A stretch of 64,000 nt of DNA from an uncultured Psychroserpens sp. (GTDB lineage Bacteria > Bacteroidota > Bacteroidia > Flavobacteriales > Flavobacteriaceae): contig NZ_CANMVN010000001.1 of assembly GCF_947501425.1 (NCBI RefSeq), forward strand, positions 1 through 64,000. Direction: 5' to 3'. The notes under the pieces were generated by a model that made no database searches, was not told where the DNA came from, and saw nothing but the letters and a program-made list of their open reading frames with translations. The translations under genes were made by a program, and so were the position numbers. Shown piece by piece: positions 54,264 through 64,000 of the stretch (its first letter is position 1; each line of letters opens with the position of its first letter).

Positions 54264-55175
54264 TATTGCTACTGGAGTTAAAATAAACACCCAAAGTATG
54301 GTTTCTCTAAACCATTTTTCAGAAATAACTTCAAGATAATTTGTAATAATAATAGATAGAGGAGCAAAAAGGAAAATAAACTCACTTCCGTTCTTCGAAG
54401 GCGCAAAACCGATGATAAGAAGTCCCAGAAGCGCAGCTATCAATACCAAACTAAAAGATGGTCTGTAGCTTTTCATTTGAGATTTAATGTTTTTTATATA
54501 GTAGAACAAAGACCATAAGCCAAAGGACAATAATAGCGTAGATCCAATTATGATTTGTTTCGAATTTAAAACACTGAAATCTAAGCTAAAATCAATCAAT
54601 TGGGAGGCATAATTGACAATGTCTTCATTCATGACGGTCAAATAGGAAATGCTAATTACGGCTACTGTTGCTATTCCTACTATAGGAATAATATAATTTT
54701 TTAAATCTGTAATTGCATATACCAGAAGCGCAGCAAAAACCAAAATAAAAAATACTGACGCCCAAAAATATAATAGTGTTGCTAGTGAGATCCAAAACGA
54801 GGCGTCAAACAATTTCTTTTTAATGTCTTTTTTTGATCTTAAACTAATTAAACGACGTAATGCTAAAAGTATAAATAGGTTAGCAAACAAAGCATTAGTA
54901 TTGAGTAACACTTGTGGTAAAATAGCAATGAATAAGACAAACAATACAATGTTATAACTGTTTTTTTTGGTAAGGCTATTTCGGGAAACTAAAAAATCAA
55001 ATACAAAAATAGAGAGCAGACACGTTAAGAACAGTCCTGTTTGTTTTGTGAAAATCATCACATCAAAATGCTTGGGTAAAAATTTAAATTTAGTCAGTAC
55101 AAAAACCAACAATAGCATCACACTAACTACAATATAGTTAATGGGTTTAGATTTACTAAAAAAATTTGAAATCAT
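54252..55175 (-). CDS. DUF6427 membrane protein
   Basis: 307 residues with about nine predicted membrane helices and an N-terminus (MISNFFSKSKPINYIVV) seen in DUF6427. The place between upp and DUF6341/purD is a common flavobacterial arrangement. Function unknown. It overlaps the end of upp. Confidence 0.8.
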   Translation of the reverse strand: MISNFFSKSKPINYIVVSVMLLLVFVLTKFKFLPKHFDVMIFTKQTGLFLTCLLSIFVFDFLVSRNSLTKKNSYNIVLFVLFIAILPQVLLNTNALFANLFILLALRRLISLRSKKDIKKKLFDASFWISLATLLYFWASVFFILVFAALLVYAITDLKNYIIPIVGIATVAVISISYLTVMNEDIVNYASQLIDFSLDFSVLNSKQIIIGSTLLLSFGLWSLFYYIKNIKSQMKSYRPSFSLVLIAALLGLLIIGFAPSKNGSEFIFLFAPLSIIITNYLEVISEKWFRETILWVFILTPVAILLL

Positions 55176-55203
55176 TGCTGTGGTTTAAAATGAAAAAAAT
55201 ACG

Positions 55204-55211
55204 TAATTTTG
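55204..55211 (+). promoter_or_regulatory. -7 element of the DUF6341 gene
   Basis: TAATTTTG matches TAnnTTTG, about 60 bases before the ATG at 55273. Confidence 0.5.
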
Positions 55212-55272
55212 CACTGTAAATATATGATTATACCCTTGAAGCTCGATAAGAGATTCTAAAAATATCAATATA

Positions 55273-55500
55273 ATGAAAGACTTTTTTTACGCTATACAAG
55301 ATTTATTCGTCAATGTCTTATTTGCTCCATTTGATGCATTAAGAGCCTTAGAGCTAGAAAACTGGTGGAGTGCAAACATCATCTCATGGATGTTTATCAT
55401 CATTGGTATTGTTGCCATGGTGTATTGGATGTTACAACTAAAAAAATACAATGATAACAATGAAGAGGATAAAAGTATTACCTCTCATTCTTATCTATAA
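55273..55500 (+). CDS. Small membrane protein (DUF6341)
   Basis: 75 residues: a hydrophobic aromatic N-terminus (MKDFFYAIQDLFVNVLFAPF), one clear membrane helix (about 33-55) and an acidic tail. It is a single-gene unit convergent with purD, overlapping by 6 bases. Function unknown. Confidence 0.8.
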   Translation: MKDFFYAIQDLFVNVLFAPFDALRALELENWWSANIISWMFIIIGIVAMVYWMLQLKKYNDNNEEDKSITSHSYL

Positions 55501-56766
55501 ATCGAATCCAATATCTTTTCGATAATTCATCTTATCAAAGTGTAGTTTATCTATATTTTGATAAGATTTTTTTATGGCCTCCTGATAGGTATTACCATAG
55601 GATGTTATTGCCATTACACGACCTCCAGAAGTTACTACTTTTCCGTCTTTAATTGTTGCTCCAGCATGAAATGGAATAGAACCTTCTATGGCATCTAAAC
55701 CTGTAATCTCTTTTCCTTTTTCGTAAGCTTCAGGATAACCTCCAGACACCAACATTACTGTTGTAGCAGCTCGCTCATCTATTTCAATATCAATCTCATT
55801 GAGACGCTCTTCAGAAATGGCTTTAAAAATTTCAACCAAATCAGTTTTAAGTCGAGGTAAAACAACTTCGGTTTCTGGGTCTCCCATTCTCACGTTGTAC
55901 TCGATAACTTTTGGGTCGTCTCCTACTTTAATCAGACCAATAAACACAAAGCCCTTATAAGGTAGATTATCTTTAACCAATCCATTAATAGTTGGTTTAA
56001 CTATACGCTCCTCTATCTTATTTAAAAACGCTTCCGTAGCAAAAGGAACTGGAGATATGGCTCCCATTCCACCTGTATTTAATCCAGTATCACCTTCTCC
56101 AATACGTTTGTAATCTTTAGCTGTTGGCAGAATCTTATAGTTTTTACCGTCAGTTAAGACAAAACAACTTAACTCTATACCATCTAAAAATTCTTCAATA
56201 ACAACTTTAGAGCTCGCTTCTCCAAACTTAGCCTCAACAAGCATATTCTTAAGTTCGGTTTTGGCCTCATCTAAATTGTTTAAAATCAAAACACCCTTAC
56301 CAGCCGCTAAACCGTCTGCTTTTAAAACATAAGGTGGGTTTAAAGTTTCTAAAAACCGACACCCTTCTTCTACTGTACTGGAATCAAAGCTTTGATAAGC
56401 CGCTGTTGGAATATGATGTCTAAACAAAAATTCTTTGGCAAATTCTTTACTTCCCTCAAGTTCTGCAGCCGCTTTCTGAGGTCCAATAACTGCAATGTTT
56501 TTGAGTTGATCATCATTTAAAAAGAAGTCATGCACACCTTGAACCAATGGATCTTCTGGTCCGACAACCACCATGTCAATATCGTGTTCTAAAACCAAAG
56601 CTTTAATCGCTTCAAAATCGGTTACTTTAATATTGACATTTGTAGCTATTTGCGCTGTACCAGAGTTTCCTGGAGCCACAAAAAGCTTATCGCACAAGGG
56701 ACTTTGAGCTGTTTTCCAAGCAAATGTGTGTTCTCTACCTCCAGAACCAAGAATTAAGATTGTCAT
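55495..56766 (-). CDS. purD: Phosphoribosylamine--glycine ligase
   Basis: 423 residues. Motifs ILGSGGREHTFAWK at the N-terminus and the ATP-grasp segments LKADGLAAGKGV and GDPETEVVLPRL are diagnostic. It joins phosphoribosylamine and glycine with ATP in step two of purine synthesis. It is divergent from the polysaccharide locus and not clustered with other pur genes. Confidence 0.96.
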   Translation of the reverse strand: MTILILGSGGREHTFAWKTAQSPLCDKLFVAPGNSGTAQIATNVNIKVTDFEAIKALVLEHDIDMVVVGPEDPLVQGVHDFFLNDDQLKNIAVIGPQKAAAELEGSKEFAKEFLFRHHIPTAAYQSFDSSTVEEGCRFLETLNPPYVLKADGLAAGKGVLILNNLDEAKTELKNMLVEAKFGEASSKVVIEEFLDGIELSCFVLTDGKNYKILPTAKDYKRIGEGDTGLNTGGMGAISPVPFATEAFLNKIEERIVKPTINGLVKDNLPYKGFVFIGLIKVGDDPKVIEYNVRMGDPETEVVLPRLKTDLVEIFKAISEERLNEIDIEIDERAATTVMLVSGGYPEAYEKGKEITGLDAIEGSIPFHAGATIKDGKVVTSGGRVMAITSYGNTYQEAIKKSYQNIDKLHFDKMNYRKDIGFDL

Positions 56767-56872
56767 GTTTTCAATTTGTTTGTGTAAAAATAATCGTTTT
56801 TAGCTTTTAAGTAAACTTCGCAACAAGACTTTTTTTTCTTTACTTTACAACAAATACAAACACTCTGCTTTT

Positions 56873-58192
56873 TTGAACCTTTTCGATTTTTCTTTACAAC
56901 TCAATGGTTTTCCTTTAAAAAAGGCTAAAGCTGAATTGGTTCAAATTCAAAATATAACAAATACAGACTTTAAGTCTTTTCTCGATCAGAAATTACAAGC
57001 TATTATTAATTATCATTTAGAGCATAATTCCTTTTATAGGTCAATGGCTGCCTCTATTGATCCTAAAGTCTGGCATACCGTTCCTGTAATGACCAAGCGA
57101 GATCTTCAAAAACCTCTTGAAGAACGGCTGTCAGACGGATTTACAACAAAACGTGTTTATGTTAATAAAACCTCTGGTTCATCTGGAGACCCTTTTGTGT
57201 TTGCTAAAGATAAATTCTGTCATGCATTGACTTGGGCAGTTATTCAAAATCGGTTTGGATGGTACGGCTTAGATTTCAATACGTCTAAACAAGCTAGGTT
57301 TTATGGTATTCCTTTAGATAAAAAAGGCTATTATAAAGAAAGAGTTAAGGATAGTTTAAGCAATCGTCATAGGTTCTCTGTTTTTGATCTTAGCGATGCT
57401 GCATTTGAAAAGCTCTTAAAAAAGTTCAAGTCCACAGCGTTTGATTATATCAATGGATATACAAGTCCTATTGTTCAATTTGCTAAGTTTTTAAATCGAA
57501 AAGAAATGAATTTAAAAACAATATGTCCAACATTAAAGGCTTGTGTAGTAACTTCGGAAATGTTATTTGAAGACGACAAGGTGCTTATGGAGGAACAATT
57601 TAGCGTGCCTGTAATTAACGAATATGGTGCTTCTGAATTAGATCTTATTGCGTTTCAGAATCCTAATAGCGATTGGCAAGTGAATAGTGAGACTCTTTAT
57701 GTGGAAATATTGGATGATAATGACAATGTATTGCCATACGGAGAGGAAGGGCGAGTTGTTATCACATCCCTTTACAATAAAGCTCACCCGTTCATTAGAT
57801 ATGATATTGGTGATATAGGTGTGCTTTCTGAACAAAGTACCTTAAAACTGCCGATTCTAAAAACACTTATTGGTAGAACTAATGATATTGCTATTTTACC
57901 TAGCGGAAAAAAAGCTGCTGGATTAACATTTTATTACATTACCAAGAGTATCATTGAAGACGATGGAAATGTTAAAGAATTTATTATTGAACAATTAGAC
58001 AAACACCTTTTCAATATCAAATATGTAAGTACTTTTGTGCTTTCTGAGGAGAAAACAAATATAATCACTGAGGAAATGGAGCGCTATCTTGAGAACGGAT
58101 TGACCATTACTTTCGAGAGACATGAAGAATTAGAACGTTCTGTAAGCGGAAAATTAAAACAGTTTACATCCTTTGTAACCTCAACATCATGA
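56873..58192 (+). CDS. CapK-like/phenylacetate-CoA-ligase-type adenylate-forming enzyme
   Basis: 439 residues from a TTG start (MNLFDFSLQLNGF); no ATG is suitably placed. The AMP-binding motifs NKTSGSSGDPF and NEYGASELD are present. Members of this group near polysaccharide genes (CapK) are thought to activate a substituent for the glycan. It overlaps the next gene by 4 bases (ATGA) and begins the exopolysaccharide region. Confidence 0.87.
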   Translation: MNLFDFSLQLNGFPLKKAKAELVQIQNITNTDFKSFLDQKLQAIINYHLEHNSFYRSMAASIDPKVWHTVPVMTKRDLQKPLEERLSDGFTTKRVYVNKTSGSSGDPFVFAKDKFCHALTWAVIQNRFGWYGLDFNTSKQARFYGIPLDKKGYYKERVKDSLSNRHRFSVFDLSDAAFEKLLKKFKSTAFDYINGYTSPIVQFAKFLNRKEMNLKTICPTLKACVVTSEMLFEDDKVLMEEQFSVPVINEYGASELDLIAFQNPNSDWQVNSETLYVEILDDNDNVLPYGEEGRVVITSLYNKAHPFIRYDIGDIGVLSEQSTLKLPILKTLIGRTNDIAILPSGKKAAGLTFYYITKSIIEDDGNVKEFIIEQLDKHLFNIKYVSTFVLSEEKTNIITEEMERYLENGLTITFERHEELERSVSGKLKQFTSFVTSTS

Positions 58193-59352
58193 GTAAAGAT
58201 TTATTGATCATAACCAGTTATTTTCCACCAGAAATTGGTGCTGCATCCAATAGAATCTACCAAATGGCAAATGGATTGCAACAACATGATTTTAATGTAA
58301 AAGTTCTCACTCCCTTACCAAACTATCCAACAGGGAAAATATTTGAAGGGTATAAGGGCAAATTCAAACATACATCAGTTGAAAAAGACATGAAGATCTA
58401 CAGATTGTGGATCTATGCAAGTAATTCTAAAAACAAACTACTTAGATTAGTTGCTATGCTCTCTTATAGTTTTAGTTTGGTTTGGTTTTTTATGTGGAAT
58501 AAAATTCCTAAAACGGTCATTATCCAGTCTCCTCCTCTACTTGTCGCTTTTACATGTATGTTATTCTTAAAACGAAAAAATAGAAACCTAGTATTGAACG
58601 TGAGTGATCTTTGGCCAATAGCTGGTCTTGAACTGGGTGCGTTTAAAAAAAATTTCAGTTATCGGTTATTAGAAAAAATTGAACGGTTCAATTATAACAA
58701 AGCAAGTTTAGTTTTAGGACAAAGTGAGGAAATATTGACTCATGTAACTTCAATTTTAAAAGATAAGCCCACATTTTTATATCGAAATTTTCCAGATTTT
58801 GAAATCCCTTCATTACAACAAACCAAGACTCAAAACAAACTAAAGATTGTCTATGCTGGACTTTTAGGTATTGCTCAAGGTATTTATAAGCTTTGTAATG
58901 AATTAGACTATTCAAATATTGAATTTCATATCTATGGCTCTGGTGCCGAACAATCTAAAATTGAACACTTTATTTCTACACATCCAGAATTACCTATCAG
59001 TTTTCATGGTCGAGTTACAAGAGAGGAGCTTCATGTAATATTAATGCAGTATGATGTTGCTATTATTCCGTTATTGAATAGAATTTACGGTAGTGTTCCT
59101 TCAAAAATTTTTGAATACGCTCGCTTAGGCTTGCCGATGCTCTATTTTGGAGGAGGAGAAGGAGAAACAATTATTGAGCAAAACAATTTAGGATGGGTTG
59201 CTGAAGCTGGAGATTATGATAATCTAAACCATGTGATCTCTAAAATTGATGCTTCTCAAATTTCAGAAACATACAAAAAAAGTATTCAACATACAGCAGT
59301 CTCTAATTTTGATTTCACAGAGCAGTTGAAGCGGCTAAAAGGACTGCTTTAA
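58189..59352 (+). CDS. Glycosyltransferase family 4
   Basis: 387 residues. The start DLLIITSYFPPEIGAASNRI and the C-terminal KIFEYARLGLPMLYFG and EEL...ALL pattern are of the GT4/WbuB type GT-B fold. It adds a sugar to a lipid-linked glycan in the cytosol. It is co-translated with the CapK-like gene. The stop overlaps the convergent sugar transferase gene by 4 bases. Confidence 0.9.
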   Translation: MSKDLLIITSYFPPEIGAASNRIYQMANGLQQHDFNVKVLTPLPNYPTGKIFEGYKGKFKHTSVEKDMKIYRLWIYASNSKNKLLRLVAMLSYSFSLVWFFMWNKIPKTVIIQSPPLLVAFTCMLFLKRKNRNLVLNVSDLWPIAGLELGAFKKNFSYRLLEKIERFNYNKASLVLGQSEEILTHVTSILKDKPTFLYRNFPDFEIPSLQQTKTQNKLKIVYAGLLGIAQGIYKLCNELDYSNIEFHIYGSGAEQSKIEHFISTHPELPISFHGRVTREELHVILMQYDVAIIPLLNRIYGSVPSKIFEYARLGLPMLYFGGGEGETIIEQNNLGWVAEAGDYDNLNHVISKIDASQISETYKKSIQHTAVSNFDFTEQLKRLKGLL

Positions 59353-60707
59353 TAAGCCTTATCTTCTCCCTTAACAGCATTTACAAACGTTTGTGTAATT
59401 ATTTTCAGGTCTAAAAGTATTGACCAGTTTTCGATGTAGAAAATATCATATTTTACTCGTCCGATGATGTCTTTATCTGTTTCTATTTCACCTCTAAAGC
59501 CACTAACTTGTGCTAAACCAGTAATTCCCGGTTTAACAAAATGGCGTACCATGAATTTATCTATTTTCTTTGCGTAAATGTTAGTATGACTTACCATATG
59601 AGGTCTAGGACCTACGACAGACATATCACCAAAAAGAACATTAAAGAACTGTGGTAATTCGTCAATACTGGTCTTCCTAATGAACTTCCCGATTTTGGTA
59701 ATTCGTTGATCTCCACGAGTAGCCTGAAATAAATGAGCATCTTTATTAGGCGTCATAGACCTAAACTTATAACAGTCAAACTCTTTGTAATTAAATCCAT
59801 TTCTGGACTGCTTAAAAAACACAGGACCTTTAGATTCAATTTTAATTAAAATAGCGATGATAGGTGTTAGCCATGACAAGATAAATATGATGACAAGACT
59901 AGAAAAAAAGATATCAAATATTCGTTTCACAACCATATTGAAAGAGTCCTCCAGAGGGATATCCCTTAATGATAAAATAGGAATATAATCATAGTACTCA
60001 TACTTAAGTTTTTTAGAATAAATTTCTTTATTGTCAGGGAGAAACTTTAGTATTTTCAAATTGTTATCTGCAAAGTCTACAATTTCACTAATTTGTGAGT
60101 TGGTCAACTCAGAGATTGAGCAGTAAATTTCATCGATTTCAGCATCTTTAATATACTCAAAATACGTTTCAATATTGGTGTCCTTTTTATCCTTAAAACA
60201 GAACGTCTTTACATGTACGTATCCGTATTCTGGGTTCTTATTGAAAAAGTTTTCAAGTGCATGTGTTTTTTTATTATCTCCAAAAATGACCGTTTTTCTG
60301 AAGTTTCCGCCAAAGGATATTCTATATTTTTGTAACAAATAGTAGACTGTAAGCTTAAAGAACGATATGCATAAAAATACAGCAATAATGTATTTAAATA
60401 TGGTGGGTGGATATATATTCAAATCAGGATAATACCCAGAGAAAGAGAACATTATCAATGTAAACAATACCATTTGCGTTAATGTTAAAGACAATATCTT
60501 TACTTCTCTAGTATACCTGTAAACCTCATAAAAATTTGAATACACAGATAAAGTTACCCATGATATTGTAGAAAAAGCCACAAAAACAAAAGGGTCAATA
60601 TTTTTAAAAAAATACAATAAGGCAAACCCATTAATAATACTTAAATCGATTAAGTATGAAATGGGTCTTAAATAACCTGAATATCTTCCGTGTTTAAATA
60701 AGCTCAA
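59349..60707 (-). CDS. Initiating sugar transferase (polyprenyl-phosphate glycosylphosphotransferase)
   Basis: 452 residues. Five N-terminal membrane helices, a CoA-binding-like middle region, one further helix near 275, and the catalytic C-terminal domain with RNGFNYKEFDCYKFRSM and LPQFFNVLFGDMSVVGPRPH. It loads the first sugar phosphate onto undecaprenyl phosphate to begin exopolysaccharide repeat synthesis at the inner membrane. It follows the UDP-xylose synthase gene by 1 base. Confidence 0.93.
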   Translation of the reverse strand: MSLFKHGRYSGYLRPISYLIDLSIINGFALLYFFKNIDPFVFVAFSTISWVTLSVYSNFYEVYRYTREVKILSLTLTQMVLFTLIMFSFSGYYPDLNIYPPTIFKYIIAVFLCISFFKLTVYYLLQKYRISFGGNFRKTVIFGDNKKTHALENFFNKNPEYGYVHVKTFCFKDKKDTNIETYFEYIKDAEIDEIYCSISELTNSQISEIVDFADNNLKILKFLPDNKEIYSKKLKYEYYDYIPILSLRDIPLEDSFNMVVKRIFDIFFSSLVIIFILSWLTPIIAILIKIESKGPVFFKQSRNGFNYKEFDCYKFRSMTPNKDAHLFQATRGDQRITKIGKFIRKTSIDELPQFFNVLFGDMSVVGPRPHMVSHTNIYAKKIDKFMVRHFVKPGITGLAQVSGFRGEIETDKDIIGRVKYDIFYIENWSILLDLKIITQTFVNAVKGEDKAY

Positions 60708-60708
60708 T

Positions 60709-61695
60709 TTATGTTTTTATGTGTTTTGAAAAATCTCTATGTTCTTTTTTAAATAAATCTTCTTGAGATAACCCTTGAAAATACTCATAGGTTTTTCTCA
60801 TTCCCTCTTCTCGGGATACTATTGGCTCCCAATTTAGTAACTTTTTAGCTAATGAGATATCGGGTTGTCTTTGTAAAGGATCATCAACAGGTAATTCTTT
60901 ATAAACCACTTTTTGCTTAGTATTAGTAAGCTTGATAATTTCTTCTGCAAAATCTCTAATAGAAATCTCATGTGGATTACCAATATTAACAGGATACGGA
61001 TAATCACTAAAAAGCAATCTGTAAATTCCTTCAATTTGATCATCGATGTAACAAAACGATCGTGTTTGTAATCCATCACCAAAAACAGTCAAATCTTCAC
61101 CTCTTAATGCTTGCCCCATAAATGCTGGGATTACTCTTCCATCATTAAGTCTCATCCTTGGTCCGTAGGTATTAAAAATTCTAACGATTCTAGTTTCTAA
61201 ACCATGAAATCTATGATAGGCCATGGTAATAGATTCCTGAAAGCGTTTAGCCTCATCATACACTCCTCTTGGACCAATAGTATTTACATTACCATAATAA
61301 TCTTCAGTTTGTGGGTGCACAAGAGGGTCGCCATATACCTCAGATGTAGATGCAATTAATAATCTCGCTTTTTTTGCTTTGGCCAGGCCTAATAAATTAT
61401 GAGTGCCTAAAGATCCTACTTTAAGCGTCTGTATTGGTATTTTTAAATAGTCTATTGGACTAGCAGGTGATGCAAAATGCAATATGTAATCTATGTCTTT
61501 TTCAATGTTGATATGCTCAGTAACATCATGCTCTATGAATTCAAAATTTGGATTTGAATTTAAGTGCTCTAGGTTGCGTTTATCTCCTGTTATGAAGTTA
61601 TCCATTCCAATAACATGAAACCCTTCCTTAATGAAGCGATCACATAAATGAGATCCTAAAAATCCAGCAGCTCCTGTTATGAGTACATTTTTCAT
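60709..61695 (-). CDS. UDP-glucuronate decarboxylase (UDP-xylose synthase)
   Basis: 328 residues. The Rossmann motif is GAAGFLGSH and the catalytic triad includes the STSEVYGDP segment and YDEAKR (Tyr and Lys). The family turns UDP-glucuronate into UDP-xylose with NAD+. It follows ugd with overlapping TAATG, so UDP-glucose can go to UDP-glucuronate to UDP-xylose from one transcript, feeding the glycosyltransferases nearby. Confidence 0.94.
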   Translation of the reverse strand: MKNVLITGAAGFLGSHLCDRFIKEGFHVIGMDNFITGDKRNLEHLNSNPNFEFIEHDVTEHINIEKDIDYILHFASPASPIDYLKIPIQTLKVGSLGTHNLLGLAKAKKARLLIASTSEVYGDPLVHPQTEDYYGNVNTIGPRGVYDEAKRFQESITMAYHRFHGLETRIVRIFNTYGPRMRLNDGRVIPAFMGQALRGEDLTVFGDGLQTRSFCYIDDQIEGIYRLLFSDYPYPVNIGNPHEISIRDFAEEIIKLTNTKQKVVYKELPVDDPLQRQPDISLAKKLLNWEPIVSREEGMRKTYEYFQGLSQEDLFKKEHRDFSKHIKT

Positions 61696-63005
61696 TATGA
61701 AATATTATGTCTTCCTATCGATGTATATGAAAACCCTTCATTTTTTACGTCATTTACGTCATATAGATTTCTTCCGTCAAAAATCACATGACTTTTCATT
61801 TCAGATCTTAATTTTTGAAAGTCTGGTGTTCTAAATATACTCCATTCTGTACAGATAATCAAAGCATCGACATCTGTCAAAGCATCATACATATTGTCGG
61901 CATAATAGAGTTTGTCTTCAAATTTTTTCTGGACGTTTGACATTGCTTCAGGGTCAAAAACTCTCATTGAGGCTCCTTTATTTAGAAGATCTTGAATCAT
62001 GTATAAAGATGGAGCTTCTCTTATATCATCAGTTTCTGGTTTAAATGCCAAGCCCCAGATTCCAAATGTTTTTCCTTTCAAGTCGTTGTTAAAATGAGAC
62101 TCAATCTTAGGTATCAATATTCTCTTTTGAGTGTCATTGACCTTAATTACAGATTTCAATATGTCAAATTCGTAATTGTTGTCCTGACCTGATTTATATA
62201 GAGCTTTAACGTCTTTTGGAAAACAAGAGCCACCATATCCAATACCTGGAAATAAAAATCGTTTTCCTATTCTAGAGTCGGTTCCCATACCCACTCTCAC
62301 TTTATCTACATCTGCACCAACTTTCTCGCAGAAGTTAGCGATTTCATTCATAAATGTAATCTTGGTTGCCAGGAATGAATTGGCAGCATATTTAGTGAGT
62401 TCAGCAGAACGTTCATCCATAACTAGTATTGGATTACCAGAGCGCACAAAAGGCTTGTATAATTTTTCCATGAGATTTGTTGCCCTCTCAGAACTCGAAC
62501 CTACAACGATACGTTCTGGTTTCATAAAATCGTCAACTGCAAATCCTTCTCTTAAAAACTCAGGATTTGAAACAACATCAAAATCCACATTGGTTTCGTT
62601 AGCAATTACAGCTTTTACTTTATCTGAAGTACCAACAGGCACCGTGCTTTTGTCTACAATTACCTTATAATCTTTTATTTCTTTACCTATCTCCTTAGCT
62701 ACTCCAAGCACATATGATAAATCTGCAGAACCATCTTCATCTTCTGGTGTTGGCAATGCGAGAAAAATAATCTCTCCATGATCTAAACCATCTACCAATG
62801 ATGTAGAGAAATTAAGCCTGTTAGCTTTAATATTTCTTTCAAATAAAACATCTAGATGTGGTTCATAGATTGGAACAATACCTTGACGCATTTGGTCAAT
62901 TTTGCTTTGATTGATGTCAATACAAAGAACATCGTTTCCTGTTTCTGCTAAACAAGTCCCTGTAACCAATCCAACATAACCTGTTCCTATTACTGATATT
63001 TTCAT
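61695..63005 (-). CDS. ugd: UDP-glucose 6-dehydrogenase
   Basis: 436 residues. The NAD+-binding [18 protein letters not shown] and the active-site Cys in [13 protein letters not shown] are diagnostic. It oxidises UDP-glucose to UDP-glucuronate. It is the first gene of the ugd-uxs-sugar transferase unit and has a -7 element at 63031-63038. Confidence 0.96.
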   Translation of the reverse strand: MKISVIGTGYVGLVTGTCLAETGNDVLCIDINQSKIDQMRQGIVPIYEPHLDVLFERNIKANRLNFSTSLVDGLDHGEIIFLALPTPEDEDGSADLSYVLGVAKEIGKEIKDYKVIVDKSTVPVGTSDKVKAVIANETNVDFDVVSNPEFLREGFAVDDFMKPERIVVGSSSERATNLMEKLYKPFVRSGNPILVMDERSAELTKYAANSFLATKITFMNEIANFCEKVGADVDKVRVGMGTDSRIGKRFLFPGIGYGGSCFPKDVKALYKSGQDNNYEFDILKSVIKVNDTQKRILIPKIESHFNNDLKGKTFGIWGLAFKPETDDIREAPSLYMIQDLLNKGASMRVFDPEAMSNVQKKFEDKLYYADNMYDALTDVDALIICTEWSIFRTPDFQKLRSEMKSHVIFDGRNLYDVNDVKNEGFSYTSIGRHNIS

Positions 63006-63030
63006 ATATTATTGTTATTATTTTAGTTGA

Positions 63031-63038
63031 CAAATGTA
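63031..63038 (-). promoter_or_regulatory. -7 element of ugd
   Basis: The minus strand reads TACATTTG, 25 bases before the ugd ATG; no good -33 box at N19. A perfect 12-bp palindrome GATTAATTAATC (63049-63060) lies just upstream and overlaps the stop codon of the glycosyltransferase gene. Confidence 0.55.
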
Positions 63039-63054
63039 ACAAACTATCGATTAA

Positions 63055-64000
63055 TTAATCTAGTTGATTTTTTTTAGTCATTACTTTTTTAAAAAACTCT
63101 AAATATTGGTTATTAATTATATCCCAACTGTAAGTGTTTTCAATCTTTTTATTTAAGTTTTTCGACAAGCTTGAGTATTCTAATTTATGTAACGTATCAA
63201 TATACTCACTTACCTGCTCTGAGTTTTCAAAATAGAAGGCATCTGTTTCTAAAATTGCCTTATTAAAAATGTTGTCATTAGCTACAATTAAAGAATTGGA
63301 GGCCATAGCTTCTAATAAAGATGGGTTTGTTCCTCCTACAGAATGACCATGGAAATATAAATTTGAAAAATATCTCAGGTTATTTAAGTGTTCTATATCA
63401 TAAATACCTCCAAGAAACTTAATGTGGTCATCAGCCTTATATTTATCTTTTAAATATTCACCAAAACTATTGACATCGTGTTTACCAATTACAAGAAACT
63501 TGACTTTATTCTTTGCCTTTGAAGCACCATCTAGAATGGTTTCTAAATTATTCTCAGGCTCAAATCGGGCGATTAATATGTTATATTGTTCTCTTTCAAC
63601 CTTATATAAATCAAGAATTTTTTCATTAGGACTTAGAAAGCAATCAGCTCCATAAGCGATATACTCTGATTCTTTATTGTAGGTTTTGAATAGGTACTCT
63701 TGTATTCCGATTGAGTCTGAAATCAAATAATCACTACTGTGTACTGCTAGTTTTTCTGCATACTTTAAAAACCGCCGTACATATTTATTGTATTTAGATC
63801 GTTTCCATTCCAGCCCGTCCATGTTGGTAATGATGATTGGTTTTTTAGGCATAAATTTATGCCATACAGAACTACTGGTATACCCTAATTGAAGAATGAT
63901 ATCAAAATCATGTTTTCTGGCGTTTATAATACAGTTATAATCGTAAAAAAACTGGCCTGCTGTGCCAATTTTATCTTCGTAATCTTTACAATAAATTAAA
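63055..64000 (-). CDS. Glycosyltransferase (DUF1972-containing, GT4-like), partial at right edge
   Basis: 315 codons are in the window; the frame stays open to the right edge through LQLGYTSSSVWHKFMPKKPI, so the N-terminus is missing. The visible motifs TNMDGLEWKRSKYNKYVRRF, ARFEPENNLETIL and GTNPSLLEAMASNSL are of rhamnosyltransferase-like GT4 enzymes with a DUF1972 N-domain. It probably adds a sugar in exopolysaccharide synthesis. It lies upstream of ugd on the same strand. Confidence 0.9.
   Translation of the reverse strand, partial: LIYCKDYEDKIGTAGQFFYDYNCIINARKHDFDIILQLGYTSSSVWHKFMPKKPIIITNMDGLEWKRSKYNKYVRRFLKYAEKLAVHSSDYLISDSIGIQEYLFKTYNKESEYIAYGADCFLSPNEKILDLYKVEREQYNILIARFEPENNLETILDGASKAKNKVKFLVIGKHDVNSFGEYLKDKYKADDHIKFLGGIYDIEHLNNLRYFSNLYFHGHSVGGTNPSLLEAMASNSLIVANDNIFNKAILETDAFYFENSEQVSEYIDTLHKLEYSSLSKNLNKKIENTYSWDIINNQYLEFFKKVMTKKNQLD

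Overview
The window is chromosomal DNA of a member of the Bacteroidota, almost certainly family Flavobacteriaceae. The signs are AT-rich sequence, TAnnTTTG-type -7 promoter elements, type IX secretion (T9SS) and gliding genes (gldH, sprE), secreted proteins with C-terminal T9SS sorting domains, an ATP synthase operon ending atpA-atpG without atpDC, and Flavobacteriia-restricted families such as DUF4292, DUF5687 and DUF6427. The genus cannot be told from the sequence alone. No rRNA, tRNA, CRISPR, insertion sequence or prophage was seen; this is core chromosome with short accessory stretches.

Layout. 1-10321: three large secreted zinc metallopeptidases of different families (M14, reprolysin-like M12B, M43), all on the minus strand, the latter two each followed by a strong terminator. 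They face a divergent fused oligopeptide-importer ATPase (10489-12180), which fits degradation of external protein followed by peptide uptake. 12565-20254: CoA-transferase scoBA, a class A penicillin-binding protein, gldH, a PSP1/RicT-like protein, a radical SAM protein and trhO. 20361-24535: recA, flanked by two near-identical inverted ECF-type promoter elements. One drives a lipoprotein, an ECF sigma factor and a 536-residue anti-sigma-like protein that appears to span both membranes. The other, divergent from recA, precedes a 30-codon ORF and a terminator. 24533-29410: plsC-like, trpS, dprA, an HU-CCDC81/SPOR protein, a thioesterase and a small lipoprotein. 29431-35758: an envelope operon (flippase, dut, sugar nucleotidyltransferase, TPR protein, DUF4292 lipoprotein, EnvC-like protein). 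35815-38774: two tandem paralogous lipoproteins and a second ECF sigma operon with a hydrolase and a membrane protein.

38892-48114: the ATP synthase operon (atpB-E-F-H, an unexpected secreted protein, atpA-G), preceded by sprE, a bactofilin, AtpZ and a DUF6168-like protein. 48240-50439: ABC exporter. 50567-56766: PaaE-like reductase, GT9 heptosyltransferase-like protein, DUF4254, upp, DUF6427, DUF6341, purD. 56873-64000: start of an exopolysaccharide locus (CapK-like ligase, two glycosyltransferases, initiating sugar transferase, UDP-xylose synthase, UDP-glucose dehydrogenase). The last gene runs off the right edge and the M14 peptidase runs off the left edge.

The most interesting unit is 20361-24535. 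It is a trans-envelope sigma/anti-sigma module whose predicted autoregulatory promoter is duplicated, in opposite orientation and with identical spacing, upstream of a tiny unannotated gene.
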